A stretch of DNA of 64,000 bases from Sialis fuliginosa (Eukaryota > Arthropoda > Insecta > Megaloptera > Sialidae): assembly GCA_961205875.1 (NCBI GenBank), contig OY540821.1, forward strand, positions 13,888,001 through 13,952,000, written 5' to 3'. Numbering within the stretch: position 1 is the stretch's first letter; the number at the start of each line of letters is the position of its first letter. Below are positions 24,111 to 36,440 of this stretch, one piece after another. The translations under genes and the position numbers were made by a program. The notes beneath the pieces are model-generated. The model ran no database searches and was not told the DNA's origin. It worked only from the letters and a program-made list of their open reading frames with translations.

Positions 24111-24699
24111 AACCTCCCAGTCAATGATTTACCAAAATGCAAAATAATTCCCGATCCGACTCTGGAATTTTTTCATCAATGCAATTTTTCTTCCGTTTCG
24201 GATGATGTACCCCCATAGAGCACACGGATATTCATGTTACATAAGAAGGTGGAGTAGTTGTTGCAATGTCGCGTGCGTGCACGTCATGAATCATCTATAG
24301 AGATGAGATGAATGAGCGAGAGAGAGACGAGACAACGTTCAAACGTTACATCCATACATTATGAATCGACGTCGAACGTTTGATGTCAGTTGGCCATGGA
24401 GGTTTTGTTTTTGCGGAAAATTTAAATTGCACATAGAAGTTTTGTTAGTCGTCTTTTATTTTTTTTGTTTGGGGATATGAACGCTGTCGACACTTTAAAA
24501 GTTGGAGTATGGATATAGAAAATGAATAATTTGACTATGAAATACAAACCCAAATATTTGTGTCATATTCTTTATAAAATATTTCTCTATTGTAAGACAC
24601 AATAGTATTGATTTTTAAATGACAACTATTTGTATTTTAATCCTTTCAGCAAAATGATTCCTTTTTTTCAGATTTTTGAGCCAGAAAATACCGTATTAA
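24111..24699. other. Intronic sequence with a less AT-rich block
   Basis: 24185-24420 is richer in GC and low in repeats (GTCGCGTGCGTGCACGTCAT near 24269, GAGAGAGACGAGACAACG, ATCGACGTCGAACG near 24365). A regulatory role is possible but not shown. No exon seen. Confidence 0.35.
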
Positions 24700-24960
24700 G
24701 AGCACAATTTTTGAGAAAAAAGTAAAAAAATATTGTCTAATAATTGTCTACTGATTGAGATCTACATTTTGACACCCCAAATTTCTTGGTATAAATTTTT
24801 TTTAAATGTCTAGCAAAAAAATGTCCCAAAAACATTTTTTACATAATATGTACAAATATAAATGTTCCATTAAAATTTCACGTTTCTATTTATAAGTTTA
24901 AGAGATATTTTGCTGTGATAGATGGACGGATGGACGACAAAGTGAGATTAATAGATTTCT
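24700..24960 (+). repeat. Dispersed repeat, family with 17190-17575
   Basis: Contains CTACTGATTGAGATCTACAT, TTTGACACCCCAAAT, TTGGTATAAATTTT and, at the 3' side, GATGGACGGATGGACGACAA with AGTGAGATT, in the same order as the other copy. Confidence 0.5.
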
Positions 24961-25139
24961 ACGGAACCTTAAAGCAGAACTTTCGAATCAGGAAACTACG
25001 TAGTAGCCAAAATAAGTATTAGAAGGATATTTTACAAAATCTTAATTACAAGAAACAGGCAATTTTTATTTACATATATTTTTTTAATATTAAAATTTCT
25101 TTTCACAATAAAAAATTATAATTATTATACAGCATCATC

Positions 25140-25400
25140 ATCTTTCTCAGTATGATTCATATACACGAGTGTACGCTTTGTCTAGTCAGGGGGACGTAGA
25201 GACATTACTGTAAGGATGGGGGAACGACTTCGTTGGCTAGCAACCCCTGGCTATGTGCCGAGAATTACAGACGTGCTGAGACTCACCCCCGAATCCCGAA
25301 CCTAACTACCCCCACCCCTCACTCACAACGTCATCTACACTTAACGTGTCGGGAGGGGTGACGTCTACAGCCGCTAGGTAGGTGGGGAGAAGTACAGACA
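25140..25400. promoter_or_regulatory. GC-richer island, possible regulatory block
   Basis: About 260 bases much less AT-rich than the surrounding kilobases, with no repeat boundary and no long frame. It contains C-rich tracts (CTACCCCCACCCCTCACTCA near 25307) and CGTGTCGGGAGGGGTGACGTC near 25347. It could be an intronic enhancer, an alternative promoter or a non-coding exon; the sequence alone does not decide. Confidence 0.25.
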
Positions 25401-26356
25401 CAATGCACTGTTATTTGATTTATTATTTGTGTACATATAGAAAATCCGTCAATCGATATACTTGTATGACAGCTATGTTGGATTTAGAAATATACTGAAA
25501 GTTTCAAATGGTTCAGATTTGACCGAACGGATGTTAGGGATTATTTTTTTGCTACTAGTTGAGATGAAGGTAAAATGTGTTTCAAATATAGATATAAAAA
25601 AATAAAATATACCTAGAATATTTATGACTCGAGAGCAAAATCTAAACTAGCTAACGCTATCTATGAGGTATTAAATATAAATGACAGCACATGCGCGTTA
25701 AGTAGAAATCGGCGATTCAAAAGCAGTGGTGACAACTGTACCTCATAAAATGTATAGCATTTGTATTACCATGTTAGCAGAAATCAGGTATTTCATCTAA
25801 TCTATGCATTAGAAAAATGAACAGTAACAATATTATCATATTGATAAAATATATTTATTACAGTCGATAAAATATTCAAATTTAATATATTCCCATTGAA
25901 AAACTTGTTACGAACAATTTCGTTATTACAAACGATTTACATTTTTTTACTGCAACAGAAGCTGGTGAGAAGAATTTACTCACAGAAACATTTGCATCTG
26001 GTATCGATTATCATTTAAGTGAATGCATTTGTAATTTTTATACGGTTGAATTACAAGAATGTCCGGTACTAATCCAATCGAAACGGCCATCGTTACAACA
26101 TCCAGCTGTCGATTAAAACATAATGGTCATGGTGAGAAAGAACCAACGTTCATCTTTTTTCTATGCGAATTGTTGTAAAGATAAAGATGTACTTACATGT
26201 TATAATAAAATAAATTCTCACAAATATTACATTCTGATAAAATTAATATAGTAAATAGATTCCAAACTATGGTATTTTCCTATATACATCAGGACCTTTT
26301 GATTTGAAACATTAAGTAACATCCTATATCGTCTGCATTTTTGTTTTTTTTGCGAA

Positions 26357-26393
26357 AACAATTAATTCAGACGTTAACTCTGAATTAATTGTT
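26357..26393. repeat. Perfect 15-bp inverted repeat
   Basis: AACAATTAATTCAGA and its exact reverse complement TCTGAATTAATTGTT flank a 7-base loop (CGTTAAC). There is no U tract or other terminator-like context. Its function is unknown. Confidence 0.8.
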
Positions 26394-27457
26394 AAATTAA
26401 AGTTAAATCTGAACTGTAGAGTGTGTATGTCACTGATTCCTATCAGAATTCTCGTAGGATAGCTCTTGAAGCAACGTTATTTTTATTTTCGCACAAAAAT
26501 TTCGATACCCAACACGCTGAAAGCTTCTTCAAGTTTAGTTTGTTATTCGAAATGTTGTTGACTTCGATCTCATTTCGCCCTTTAGAAAAAAGCCTGATAT
26601 AATTTCAAGATTCTAAAAGATATCGTATGGTTTTAATAGTTATAAATAGTTGTCACATATTCTTGATGATAAAAACGATTCCTTTTTATATATCCTTTCA
26701 ACCATTTAATAACGAAATAGCTCGCATTTTTGATAAATTTTTATATAAATACATATGACATAACACATGGGTAAATATAGTATCATCTCTGTTCAACACG
26801 GATAGATTTTAATATGAAAGTACAAAGAATGTAATCAAGCGTACGTTCCAACTGAAAGGGCGCCTATTGCGAACAAACATACACATCGTGCAGAAAAAGT
26901 ACGGAATATCAACAGTTGTAGGGTTGCAAGTGAAGTGAACGACGTCACAAAACAAGAGAGATTTGTAGATTATAACAGACGTAAAATTATTCTTCTGCAT
27001 GTAGATTTGATATGTAAAAGTAAAATATAGCATAAACGCTGATTAAGAAAGATAACGAAGAATTAAGGGTTGTGTAAAACATTTTCCCTTCAAAATACAC
27101 GATTTACTTAACGGGCCACGAATTGTCATTTAAGATCTTGTAATTTTTTTTAAATATGGTGGCTGTTTAATGTGTTTAAGTTATGTGGTTACTAGCAAGT
27201 AAAAGCCTATATCTAAAATAAATATACAAAATCATAGTGACCAAAAATATTCAACAATATTAATAGCGACGATACTGCACAGAAAAATTATCTATTGGTG
27301 AAAACCGCATTGAAATCGGTTCAGTAATTCCCGAGTCTATAAGCCTCATATAAACGAACATTCATTTTTATATATAGAGATAAGCATTAATAAAGATGCT
27401 TAGGTAGTTGTTTCACAGTTCTCATGTTATTGTGCATATATCATACTCACTTTACCA

Positions 27458-27486
27458 ATATATTTGCAATTAAATTGCAAATATAT
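27458..27486. repeat. Perfect 14-bp inverted repeat with a one-base centre
   Basis: ATATATTTGCAATT, a single A, then AATTGCAAATATAT. The arms contain ATTTGCA/TGCAAAT, which resembles an octamer (POU) site, but the symmetry may be chance in AT-rich sequence. Confidence 0.75.
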
Positions 27487-28274
27487 ACAACTTGATACGT
27501 TGTTTTTTTTTATTAATATTTTTGTTCAATGTAAACAGTTATCTTTGTTTATAGACTAACCGAATAATTGGTTGAAATAAATAATGGTTTGTCACTAAAA
27601 AAAAATTATTAATCGAGTCAGTATGCTAATTTTAAACAATAAAATAAAATAAAATTAGTGACTTTTATATACTTCAGGTAATACTTGTCAGTGAAACGTA
27701 AAAACAAATTCGCGCAGTACGTTTCGCAATAAGCTATTTGGTAAATACCAGGAACTTGCAGATGATCCCATTCTGTCCTGGGGATGAACAGTAAATAACC
27801 AATACGGTTCACTCAAGGATCAGATTGAGGTTTTTCCTTTAACAGTTTGTGCCGTAGCAAAATAGTGTGTAAATATGTGACCAAACAAGGTTACGTTAGG
27901 GAATGGCGAAATCTAAATAACTATCTGTATATATGTATGAATTTAAAATTTAAAATAAAATATTTTTTACGTATATTGTAGGTATATAATTTTGTAATTG
28001 CTTTATCTATGCATTAGTAAGCACATATCTAAGATACAAATAACTGCTTAAGATACACTAAGGGTACTAAATTTGATTTTTACCTGAGAAGTAATTCCAA
28101 ACGAAGAATCTATATTCGAAACCTAAACTATTCTGACCTCAAAAATTATTCTATAAGTTGCCCGAATCCAGAAACACAAACTACGGGTAAAAACAAATAC
28201 TAAGTAAAAAAGACCCTATCCTTTTGGGCATCCCACCTAAACAAATAATTCATCTCATTTAACCAAATCTGTTT

Positions 28275-28329
28275 CTCTTACCATTTAGGAAATCCCCATG
28301 CATTTCACGCTTATCTTGGACATCCTGTA
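28275..28329. repeat. Repeat terminus, inverted match to 7134-7188
   Basis: Reads GAAATCCCCATGCATTTCAC-like sequence ending TTATCTTGGACATCCTGTA. It is the reverse complement of the other terminus over about 55 bases with few mismatches. Confidence 0.55.
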
Positions 28330-30395
28330 TATAAATATTGATAAAACAAATACAACTTTAGATGAATATAACAATCACAAAATATTCAAAAATCGATAGA
28401 AAGTCAATGTAAAATGTAAAAATACATATCAATAATGCTCAAATTACACCACCAAGAAGAAAATAATTTTTAATATATTTTCTACTAACCCATTAATCGA
28501 TTGGGGAAATATAAATGAACCGTTGCTTTTAAATTCCATCGCATATAAGAGAAAACATCCATGAAATCAAATAGCCGTAGATCCCGCATATAAACCTAGG
28601 TAAATAAATCATATTTCCAGAAAAACATTTTATTTATTATATGTTAACTGTTGGCATATTTAAAACCACGTAACCAGTTTTCCGAGTGATCTAACTTATG
28701 ATTATTAAGTCACGAATGCACAGAAATCTTGTAATATATGAATTGCGTGCTCTGTTCAATGGGCCTGTTTATTTATAGATTATTAATTGCTACGATTGAT
28801 TCAGAATAATGTTACCGTATGTAGCTCCTATAGAAAAAAAACCAAGTGGGTGTATGTTATGTGTTCCTTTTCAATTGACCATTCAGAAATGAACATATGT
28901 TATTTTTTAGATTCATAGTACCTACATCGATGTAGTCATGTTAACAAGATGTGTCATCTATTAAAGAAAATTATGATTTAGGGACTAGAAAATATTTAGA
29001 CAAGTAATTTGAAGTAATGTAAATAAATTAAACAAATTATAAAAATGTATGTCCCATTTTTATAATTTAGTAACAGAAACAAAAGAGTCAAGTACGAGTT
29101 GAGCTTCGCGTATTAGTGTCCCGTACCTTATTCGATTATTTTATTTTGAATTGATAACACAATCTTTAAAATTAGATTTACACTGTTAACAAAATTAGAA
29201 CAAAAAAAAAACAGTAGAAAATGTAATTAATTACAGTTTAAATATTATTGAAAAAATGGCAGCAAAATGTCTTTAAAATTTTTACTACATTCTAGATTGG
29301 AATCATTAATAAATAAAAAACGTAATTGCGGTCATTATTTTGTGATCTCAGCTTCATTATGTTTATCTCAATATTACTTTTGGATATATGGGCAGAATAC
29401 TTAATTTGTTAAAGATTTTATTAAAATTCCTCACTACAATTCTACTATTAATGTACAAAATCTCAGCTTTATACCTACTAATTATGTAAATCAAACGATT
29501 CGTTAAAATGCTGTGACAAACAGACAGACAGAAAGTGTTGATATCATTTTCCCAATTTCGCACAAAACACTAAAAAATGTTTTCGTAAGTTATCGTACAT
29601 AGTGACCTTTACTTCTTCGCCACGACCAATTTACAAACTGTACGCAAGTCTCAAATATATCCTCTCACAACCTCACATCAAATAAATGTCTTCAATTTCT
29701 CTTTAAAAAACCACTGCCATTTTGACGAAGCGAGAGACGTAAACAAATTGAACCCTTTTTGTACCCCCCCTTACACTATAGAATTCCCTACACCCCCATA
29801 TTTCAACTCCCCATCACATTCGTCGACCCTAGTTTGTAGCTTTTGTCTTGAAGGAAGTAGACATGGTTGAAACATAATTTGCTTCTATGATGTAATATAT
29901 ACTGTAGTGATTATGCCTGAACTTTAAAGTTCTACGTTTACATCTCTTTAGATGTAGTTTTTACGGTTCATGTTTTTTTTAATGTTGTACAATTGTTTGA
30001 GAGTAAAAACATGATGAAGATTAAACATAGATATCATAGTCGTAGCAATATAAGAACTGTGTAGCAAAAATATTTACTAAAAAGGTATATATGTTAACAT
30101 AACATAATACATGTTTTACGTTTACATACACCAGAAATTTTGAGTATTTGTGAAAAAAGCAGGAAACACACAATTCGACAATTTTCAACTCTAAAGTTTG
30201 ATGTTCGAATTCATATCGTATAGAATTTGAAGGTTCTTTTATAAAATCAAATCAAATTTACCTATTCAAATAAAATAATAAATTTACATAAGATATATAT
30301 AAAAATCAGGGATTGGTATTAGAATGTCGTTAATTTATTAATGAAGATGCCCTTACACAGAATTCAATGACTTATATTATATTTAATAAAATATA

Positions 30396-30767
30396 AGGTA
30401 CAGGTACCAGTTATGGCCGCAATAAAAGCAATGTTTACTGTTTTTGTGATTGACGGGTTTCTTTTTTGTAATTCTCATGAACTCATGTTACTAATAAAAC
30501 AAGTAACTCTTTATTTAATCAATTTAATTACCAAAGTCCGCAAATATAGTTTTTTTTTTTTAATTATACCCAATGTAAAGCATTTGCTACGATAATATAA
30601 TAATTAATAAATAAATGTCATCAAATCACGCTGTAAGACAGTTCAATGTATATAGATTAATATTTAGAAATGGTAGTAATCAAATATCAACAAATATTTC
30701 TAATTCAGTACATTTAATTTTAAAAAAGCTATTACTGGGCTCATATCCAAGACTGGTGCCAGTACTT
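30396..30767 (+). mobile_element. TA-flanked MITE family, copy
   Basis: Begins AGGTACAGGTACCAGTTATG and ends GACTGGTGCCAGTACTT, with TA on both sides (30394-30395 and 30768-30769). Two open frames in the plus strand (30413 and 30615) lie wholly inside the element and are not genes. It is shorter than the 21729 copy because of an internal deletion. Confidence 0.75.
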
Positions 30768-31904
30768 TATCAGTTTTTCAATAAAGATAGGTACAATATG
30801 AAATTATTTTCCCATAGGTATATCATATCCCATATATAACTTCTATTCCATTCTAAGATTTTTCTAGAATAACCAATATTCTGATAGTTATTATAGTATT
30901 AAAAACGTTCACAAAAAAGTTGCATGTTTGACACCATCACTGAAAAAAAGCGTTCAATATTTTCCCCGGAAAATTTCTCTGCAATCGAAGACAAACAAAC
31001 GACGTTTGCAACCACAAACATGCCACAGCTGGCTGTGAATTTAAACAAATCAAACTATGTTGACCTGTTTTCCGAACGTCGTCGTTCAAATCGCTTTATT
31101 CAATTGTTGTGCACGAAAAATAAAACTTCGCGAAAATTTCATACAAAATACGACGTATGAAATGTTTTCAACAAATACTACTATTGTTATATTATAGTCT
31201 GTTCAACGTTCACAGCAAATGGAATATTTGATTTTATGTGAAATGCTTCGTTAATAGCAGTATGCATACTTTTAATGATTTATATTATAATACATAGAGA
31301 AAATGTTATGATATTTTTTACTGCAAATATTTGTAGAAACATTTCCACCCGATCGTGTGGTAATACTAGCCAATAACAATATTTCTTATCAACTAAAAAT
31401 TAATAGTTTAGTTTACTATACAGTATAAATATTTAAATTATAAAGTTTTAAATTTTTTCATGTTATATAAAGAACGTAATTAATTTAAATTATAATTATC
31501 ACAATTGTATTAAAAACAGTGTATATTAAAAGTTACCTACAACTTGAATAATTTAAAAGTAATCACGATCGGACAAAAACCACTATTTAGGGGATTAAAT
31601 GTTCCATAGATTCCTAATTGGATTTTATTTTATTCGATGTAGAAGGTTTTTTTTGTGATCGTCGAAAAACATTAATCATATTTGTAATACCTAGTTTTTT
31701 TAGTGCTTGGATACAATGCATTATTAAGGGCAATTTTTTTCTCTATTATTATTTAAAATTTCATTTTAAAATTCAATTAAAGACATATTAAACACAGCGG
31801 TTTCCAAAAAAATGTTCGCAGGCTCTATTTCAATAACTATTTATGGTAAATAATTTTTAAAAACACTATTTTATTCGAAATTTCACCAGCTTTAAGATTT
31901 ATAA
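30768..31904. other. Intronic sequence with one less AT-rich block
   Basis: 30905-31160 is less AT-rich, with an open frame of 78 codons that resembles no family I know. A 9-bp inverted repeat, ATTTCATAC and GTATGAAAT, lies at about 31138-31165. It could be a non-coding conserved element; I see no splice context that makes it an exon. Confidence 0.35.
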
Positions 31905-32030
31905 AACCTATTTTATCCTAAAACTGACAGCTCCATTGTTATTCCCAAATAACAGCTTTGTAAGCCCCTAAAAAGTTATGCACCCCCCTTCGAAGGGGGG
32001 AATTTTATCACCATGTTCTTTACATCAGAA
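31905..32030 (+). repeat. Hairpin-bearing repeat, copy A
   Basis: Shares AACAGCTTTGTAAGC-like, AAAGTTATGCACCC and ATTTTATCACCATGTTCT blocks with 63335-63411. At its centre is a perfect 18-base palindrome, CCCCCCTTCGAAGGGGGG (31983-32000). In the other copy the stem has changed on both sides so that pairing is kept. Confidence 0.6.
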
Positions 32031-33835
32031 TCTACCAATTTCTTGAAAGAAACGTACTCTGTCATTTTTTTCTAGCTCAATCTTCTAATGACTGGACTAT
32101 AATATACATGCATGGATATAAAAATGTAAAAATAATTCATCAAATTGAAATGTCAATATTACATTATTATTATCAAGATTTAATAACGTGTGCATGTCTC
32201 TGATTTAAATACCAACAACGTTCCTCATTTCATTATAATACAGACTGTATGCTTATAAACACACCCATACAAAGATACACAAATACTCTTGTTTCTTGTA
32301 ACTATTTTGTTTCCGCATCAAAGGAATAACTCAACATAAGTTGCTCAAAACGTTCTTTGTTCATCCCTGGCATTCCTTGTAGGAAACGAAATTATTATGG
32401 AAATTTAATTTATGTTGTTTGGTCCAAAGCCTGCTCTACATTTAAATATGTTATTACACGTAAGAAGCTCTACGTTTTAAGTCATTAATGCACCATAGAA
32501 ACCGGAAATGCGAAAGTATTGTTAACAGTTATACAAATAAACTTGTAAATACTGCCACTACACTTCTGCAAGAAACTAATTAAAATTACATGCTGAACTA
32601 TATTGGTCTGTATGTAATGTATTTTTGTTTTACATAACCCATTTTGTTATATTCTGATTAAAACAGTTTCTAAAGAATACATAATAACTTGTCAAGCTGC
32701 GAATTATACTGCTAGAAGTTCATGGTGACAAGGTGACATTGCCAAGTTGATGTGACATAAAGCTTTATAAACTTCTTAGACAATGACACGACAATCTTTA
32801 AAATACTTTGACGTTTTCTTTTGTTATATATATAAACAGAGACATATAATATTGAATATATTGCTTTATACATTACTATAAAATAAATAACACAAGTTAT
32901 TAATTGTTTAATTCGGGTAATTTTTTTAGAAGTTTAATGATGAAAACAAAAACGATAAGATAATTAATAAAGGTACTACTGTTAATTCTTTGTACCGACA
33001 AAATATAGTGTATAAAATACGGCCCTTAAAATTGTTAGAATAGAGACAGATAGCTAATCAAATTAACAAGAACAGACATTGTCATTATGTTTGTTTTGTA
33101 AAATCACTTCTGAAAACTTTATCAAGTTCTATTATATTACAAAATGCTGAAATATCTTATTTCATTACAAAATCGTCAATTACAAAAGAACTGGAACAGA
33201 TTGGATGGATTTATAAGATTATTTAGTTTATTTTATTTATGTAAATTGATCTTATTGGAGCTTAAAGCTTATTACATTTATATAATTAAATTATAAATAC
33301 ACATAGATTGTACAAGAATACATCATATATGGCTTTAAAACATGACGGTGTTTGTAATTAGTTCATCTTTGAATAAAAAAAAATATTACATAAAAATCTT
33401 TTGTTAAATATAATAAAATAAATAAAATAATAAAAGTTGTAATTTATGACAAGATTTTTTTTTATTCCCACTCATGTTTACCCTGGACAACATCACATGG
33501 ACCAAAATCAGGCAATGTCCTTTATATGTGTTTATATTAATATAAATTTAAATATGTTCTTAGTCGTTTTAACTGCTCAAATTGTAAAAACCGAATACAT
33601 TCTTCTGAAGTTAGACCATTTTTTTATTATTTTTAGTTAACGCATCCTCTAGCAGTAAATACTAATTTTAAACCACGCCCGTTATGTGTTCAAACTGTAC
33701 GCAAAAACAAAACACTATCTTTCTTTCTCACGCATGAATGTACCTGTATCTCTACACACATGCATACTATCTGAGAATCCCATGTGGTATGCATATGGGC
33801 TGGTCAGGCGTAATGTTGAAAAAAAAACACACTAT
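32031..33835. other. AT-rich intronic sequence, no gene seen
   Basis: Nothing recognised beyond AT-rich simple sequence. 33655-33800 is slightly less AT-rich. Confidence 0.5.
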
Positions 33836-34633
33836 TGCCCGTTTGCACCGTACTAGTTAAGTCTGGCTTAAACTTAAGTCAATCTTAAGACAACGATTTT
33901 TGTTGCACCGTTCTCCACAATTTCTTAAGTCTATCTTAAATCTAAGTCCTTGCTTGCGAGGTCTTAAGTCAAACTTAAAGTAAGGAACCAATAGGAATCG
34001 AGTGTTCGCGCATGGTCATTACATCGACAAACGACATAGTACTACTTTGTACATAACCTGGAAATTACTGCATAACCTATAAACGTCTGTCAAATACTGT
34101 TTTGTGTTGAATTCAATCATGGATATTTGAATGCACGATATTTTTGAGGACGATTTAGATATTATAGACATTATTGAGTTTGGCTTACCAAGACTGAATT
34201 ATACCCGTTCAAATTATTTTAATGATATGGATGAATATAATTTTTATTGATGGTTTCGTTTGATGACTATTATAATCTGTATAAATAAATAAAAATACTT
34301 TAAATTATTATTTCATTTTTTTAATGTTTCCTTTTTTATATCTTATGTCTAGTAAATACATTTCTCTTTTGAAATTATGTTCCTCTATTTTGAATTTCGA
34401 CTAAAATATGTGTTTGACAGATGCGTTTTTCAAAAATCAGCCTCTTGATGAAAGTACACAAACGTAAGATATAAAAAGTTACTAGATTTTTACAGTGTTG
34501 TCATGTTTAACGGTCTTATAGCTAAGCATGATGGCTTGGGAGACGGTGCAAACGAAACAAAACTTAAGCTTTGCTCAGACTTAATCCAGACTTAGCTAAG
34601 CCTGACTTAAGATTAATACGGTGCAAACGGGCA
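33836..34633 (+). mobile_element. PIF/Harbinger-type non-autonomous element
   Basis: Begins TGCCCGTTTGCACCGTACTA and ends TACGGTGCAAACGGGCA, giving inverted repeats of about 17 bases. TAT flanks both ends (33833-33835 and 34634-34636), a 3-bp duplication as in PIF/Harbinger, although TWA is more usual. The subterminal regions are crowded with (A)CTTAAG/TTAAGTC motifs, which may bind the transposase. About 798 bp long. Confidence 0.7.
34131..34270 (+). pseudogene. Harbinger transposase N-terminal remnant
   Basis: An ATG at 34131 opens a 39-codon frame (MHDIFEDDLDIIDIIEFGLP, then RLNYTRSNYFNDMDEYNFY) that stops at 34248-34250. The four codons after the stop read WFRL. Harbinger transposases commonly have an acidic start, an arginine/asparagine patch, then an F-x-x-D/E-F-x-x-x-F-R-L-type segment, so a stop has probably interrupted a decayed N-terminus. 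The DDE domain is absent. The assignment rests on this likeness plus the surrounding element. Confidence 0.45.
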
Positions 34634-34701
34634 TATAATATAGTATACAAACAGTGGAAGCGTTACAGGTAAGCAAGTGAGGCTTAATATCAAGTATGAC
34701 T

Positions 34702-34800
34702 CAGAACCGGCCTTATCAAATCCAGCGCTCTGGGCGAGATATTATTCACCCCCCCCCCCCTCCAAAAAATGCTCAATTTTTTGTATATCATCTCGCAAAT
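34702..34800 (+). mobile_element. hAT-like terminus with C run
   Basis: CAGAACCGGCCTTATCAAAT, then CCAGCGCTCTGGGCGAGAT and a C run at about 34751-34760. Same terminus family as 3328, 11202 (reverse) and 56931 (reverse). No partner end found. Confidence 0.5.
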
Positions 34801-35275
34801 TTTTTTTAACAACTCTGACGAAAAAAATTCATAGAACTTAATTTATACTAGACTACATTATGAACAAAATGAGTCATTCTATACATGATAATTTAAATTT
34901 AATTCAAGATATTCCATTTTAAATTGACATAAAAAATTTCACCCTCTAAAAATATGCGTGAACCGTCACTGTACATGGTGAATTTAATTCCAAACGCAAG
35001 AATCTGTCATAATAAAAACCATTTAAAAATAAAAATAACTGCGCTTGGGCTGTATCTCCCCTCTTTCTCTCATCACCCCCTCCTCCCCCCATCAGTTTTT
35101 CCCGTGCAACTTTATAATACCGCCGCGTATATTAATTATTTAAAACTCTGCCTGCCCTGCGTGTTATTCCATTTGATAACATGGGCAAGTGAAAGACAAT
35201 AATGCCACTGTATTAAATTTTTACATTCTATTTTTGTAAACTTTATATGAATATGATATAATATGTACATTGTAT
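34801..35275. other. Intronic sequence, no gene seen
   Basis: Probably includes further decayed sequence of the preceding hAT-like element. 35040-35165 has a C/T-rich patch. No exon recognised. Confidence 0.4.
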
Positions 35276-35650
35276 ACAGGTGATTCTAATGAATTTGAAT
35301 TTTATGTCAGTATATATACCATCGATATTTCTCGTAAACGGTTTATCCTATGATAAATGAGCAAAGTATATTTTTGTGTATTTTGTGTCATATAATCTTA
35401 TATAAGTGCTCAACTCAGGAAAAAATTAAAAAACAAAAAAATGCTAGATAAAAATCGATGGGCCCACTGGCCCCATACACTCCACAGTGGGTTCTCAAGA
35501 TATTAAATAAAAATTAATTTTGAGTAAAATCTTTGGAGGGCTGTAGCCTCCTTACGAAAAATTTCCGGACACATGTTTTTTGCTTGAAATATTTTTCTCA
35601 ATTTAATGTTCAAGTTTGGCACGACAGTGCTAAATCATCCTGTATTTATT
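35276..35650 (+). repeat. Dispersed element with TACAGG...CCTGTA ends
   Basis: Starts TACAGGTGATTCTAATGA and ends TAAATCATCCTGTA, short imperfect inverted ends. It contains the small hairpin GGAGGGCTGTAGCCTCC (35535-35551), found reversed near 18231. Class unknown. Confidence 0.45.
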
Positions 35651-36440
35651 AATAAAATTTGGATTGTAAACAGGGATAGTACATATTAATTATTAATAAT
35701 AAATACAACATATTTTGTTTACTGTTAAATATATTTGTGTAACTAACAAGAATGAAAATTAAGATTTGTAATTTTATAAAATATTGTTTGAATTCAGTTT
35801 TATTTATTTATGTTCACTATAGTATGCAATGAAACACTAATAGAAAAGACCAAACATATTATATTTATTTAAATTATTTCCATTTACATTTAGAAACAAT
35901 ATATTGAACTAACTGTACTTCGTGTGTCAATTGTTAACAACAGAGAAAAATAGCCACAGTTTAATTTATTTTAATTACACAAAAAGTGTGTTATTGTTTC
36001 AGGCGTTTATTCCTTCAAAACGAAAAAAAAATAGTACTCAAACTAAATTGTGTCGCGACGAAAGTATACATTATTCATTTGTTGTAAGCAAAGTGGAATA
36101 TAAGAGTCGTACAACACGAGCATCATTATATACATTACATCACGTTCAAATTGCATTATAACATTTCAATTTGTAGGAGTCATTATAATGATCTATAAGA
36201 ATTATTTACACGATCATTTTTTATCTGACCCGATTGAAAACACGCAAAAAACTTAATTACAAAAAATGTTTAATAGAAGAAACTAACTTCATGGTTTAAA
36301 TTAACTTGTTTTATTTTAATTATTTTTTTAGGCGTTAAAAAATGTCGTAGTTTCTTAAGGTTATTCGATCATTAATATTTTACTATTTTTTTTAAATAAT
36401 AATGTAGAGTGTATACACTTTATTTATTTTCTATAGATTG
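35651..36440. other. AT-rich intronic sequence, no gene seen
   Basis: Nothing recognised. Confidence 0.5.

Larger units (their letters stand above)
25401..30395. other. Long AT-rich intronic stretch
   Basis: No exon recognised. It contains a perfect 15-bp inverted repeat at 26357-26393, a perfect 14-bp one at 27458-27486, a Helitron-like remnant at about 27325-27382 (TTCAGTAATTCCCGAGTCTA then TTTTTATATATAGAGATAAG), and the repeat terminus at 28275-28329. 29600-29860 is less AT-rich. Confidence 0.5.

Noticed and set aside
30413..30839. Two plus-strand frames that look like a short gene
   Set aside because: Both lie mainly within a TA-flanked MITE copy and correspond to its repeat sequence, which occurs elsewhere without open frames.
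30924..31160. 78-codon frame in a less AT-rich block
   Set aside because: No recognisable domain, no splice context and no homologous copy in the window. Kept only as a possible non-coding element.
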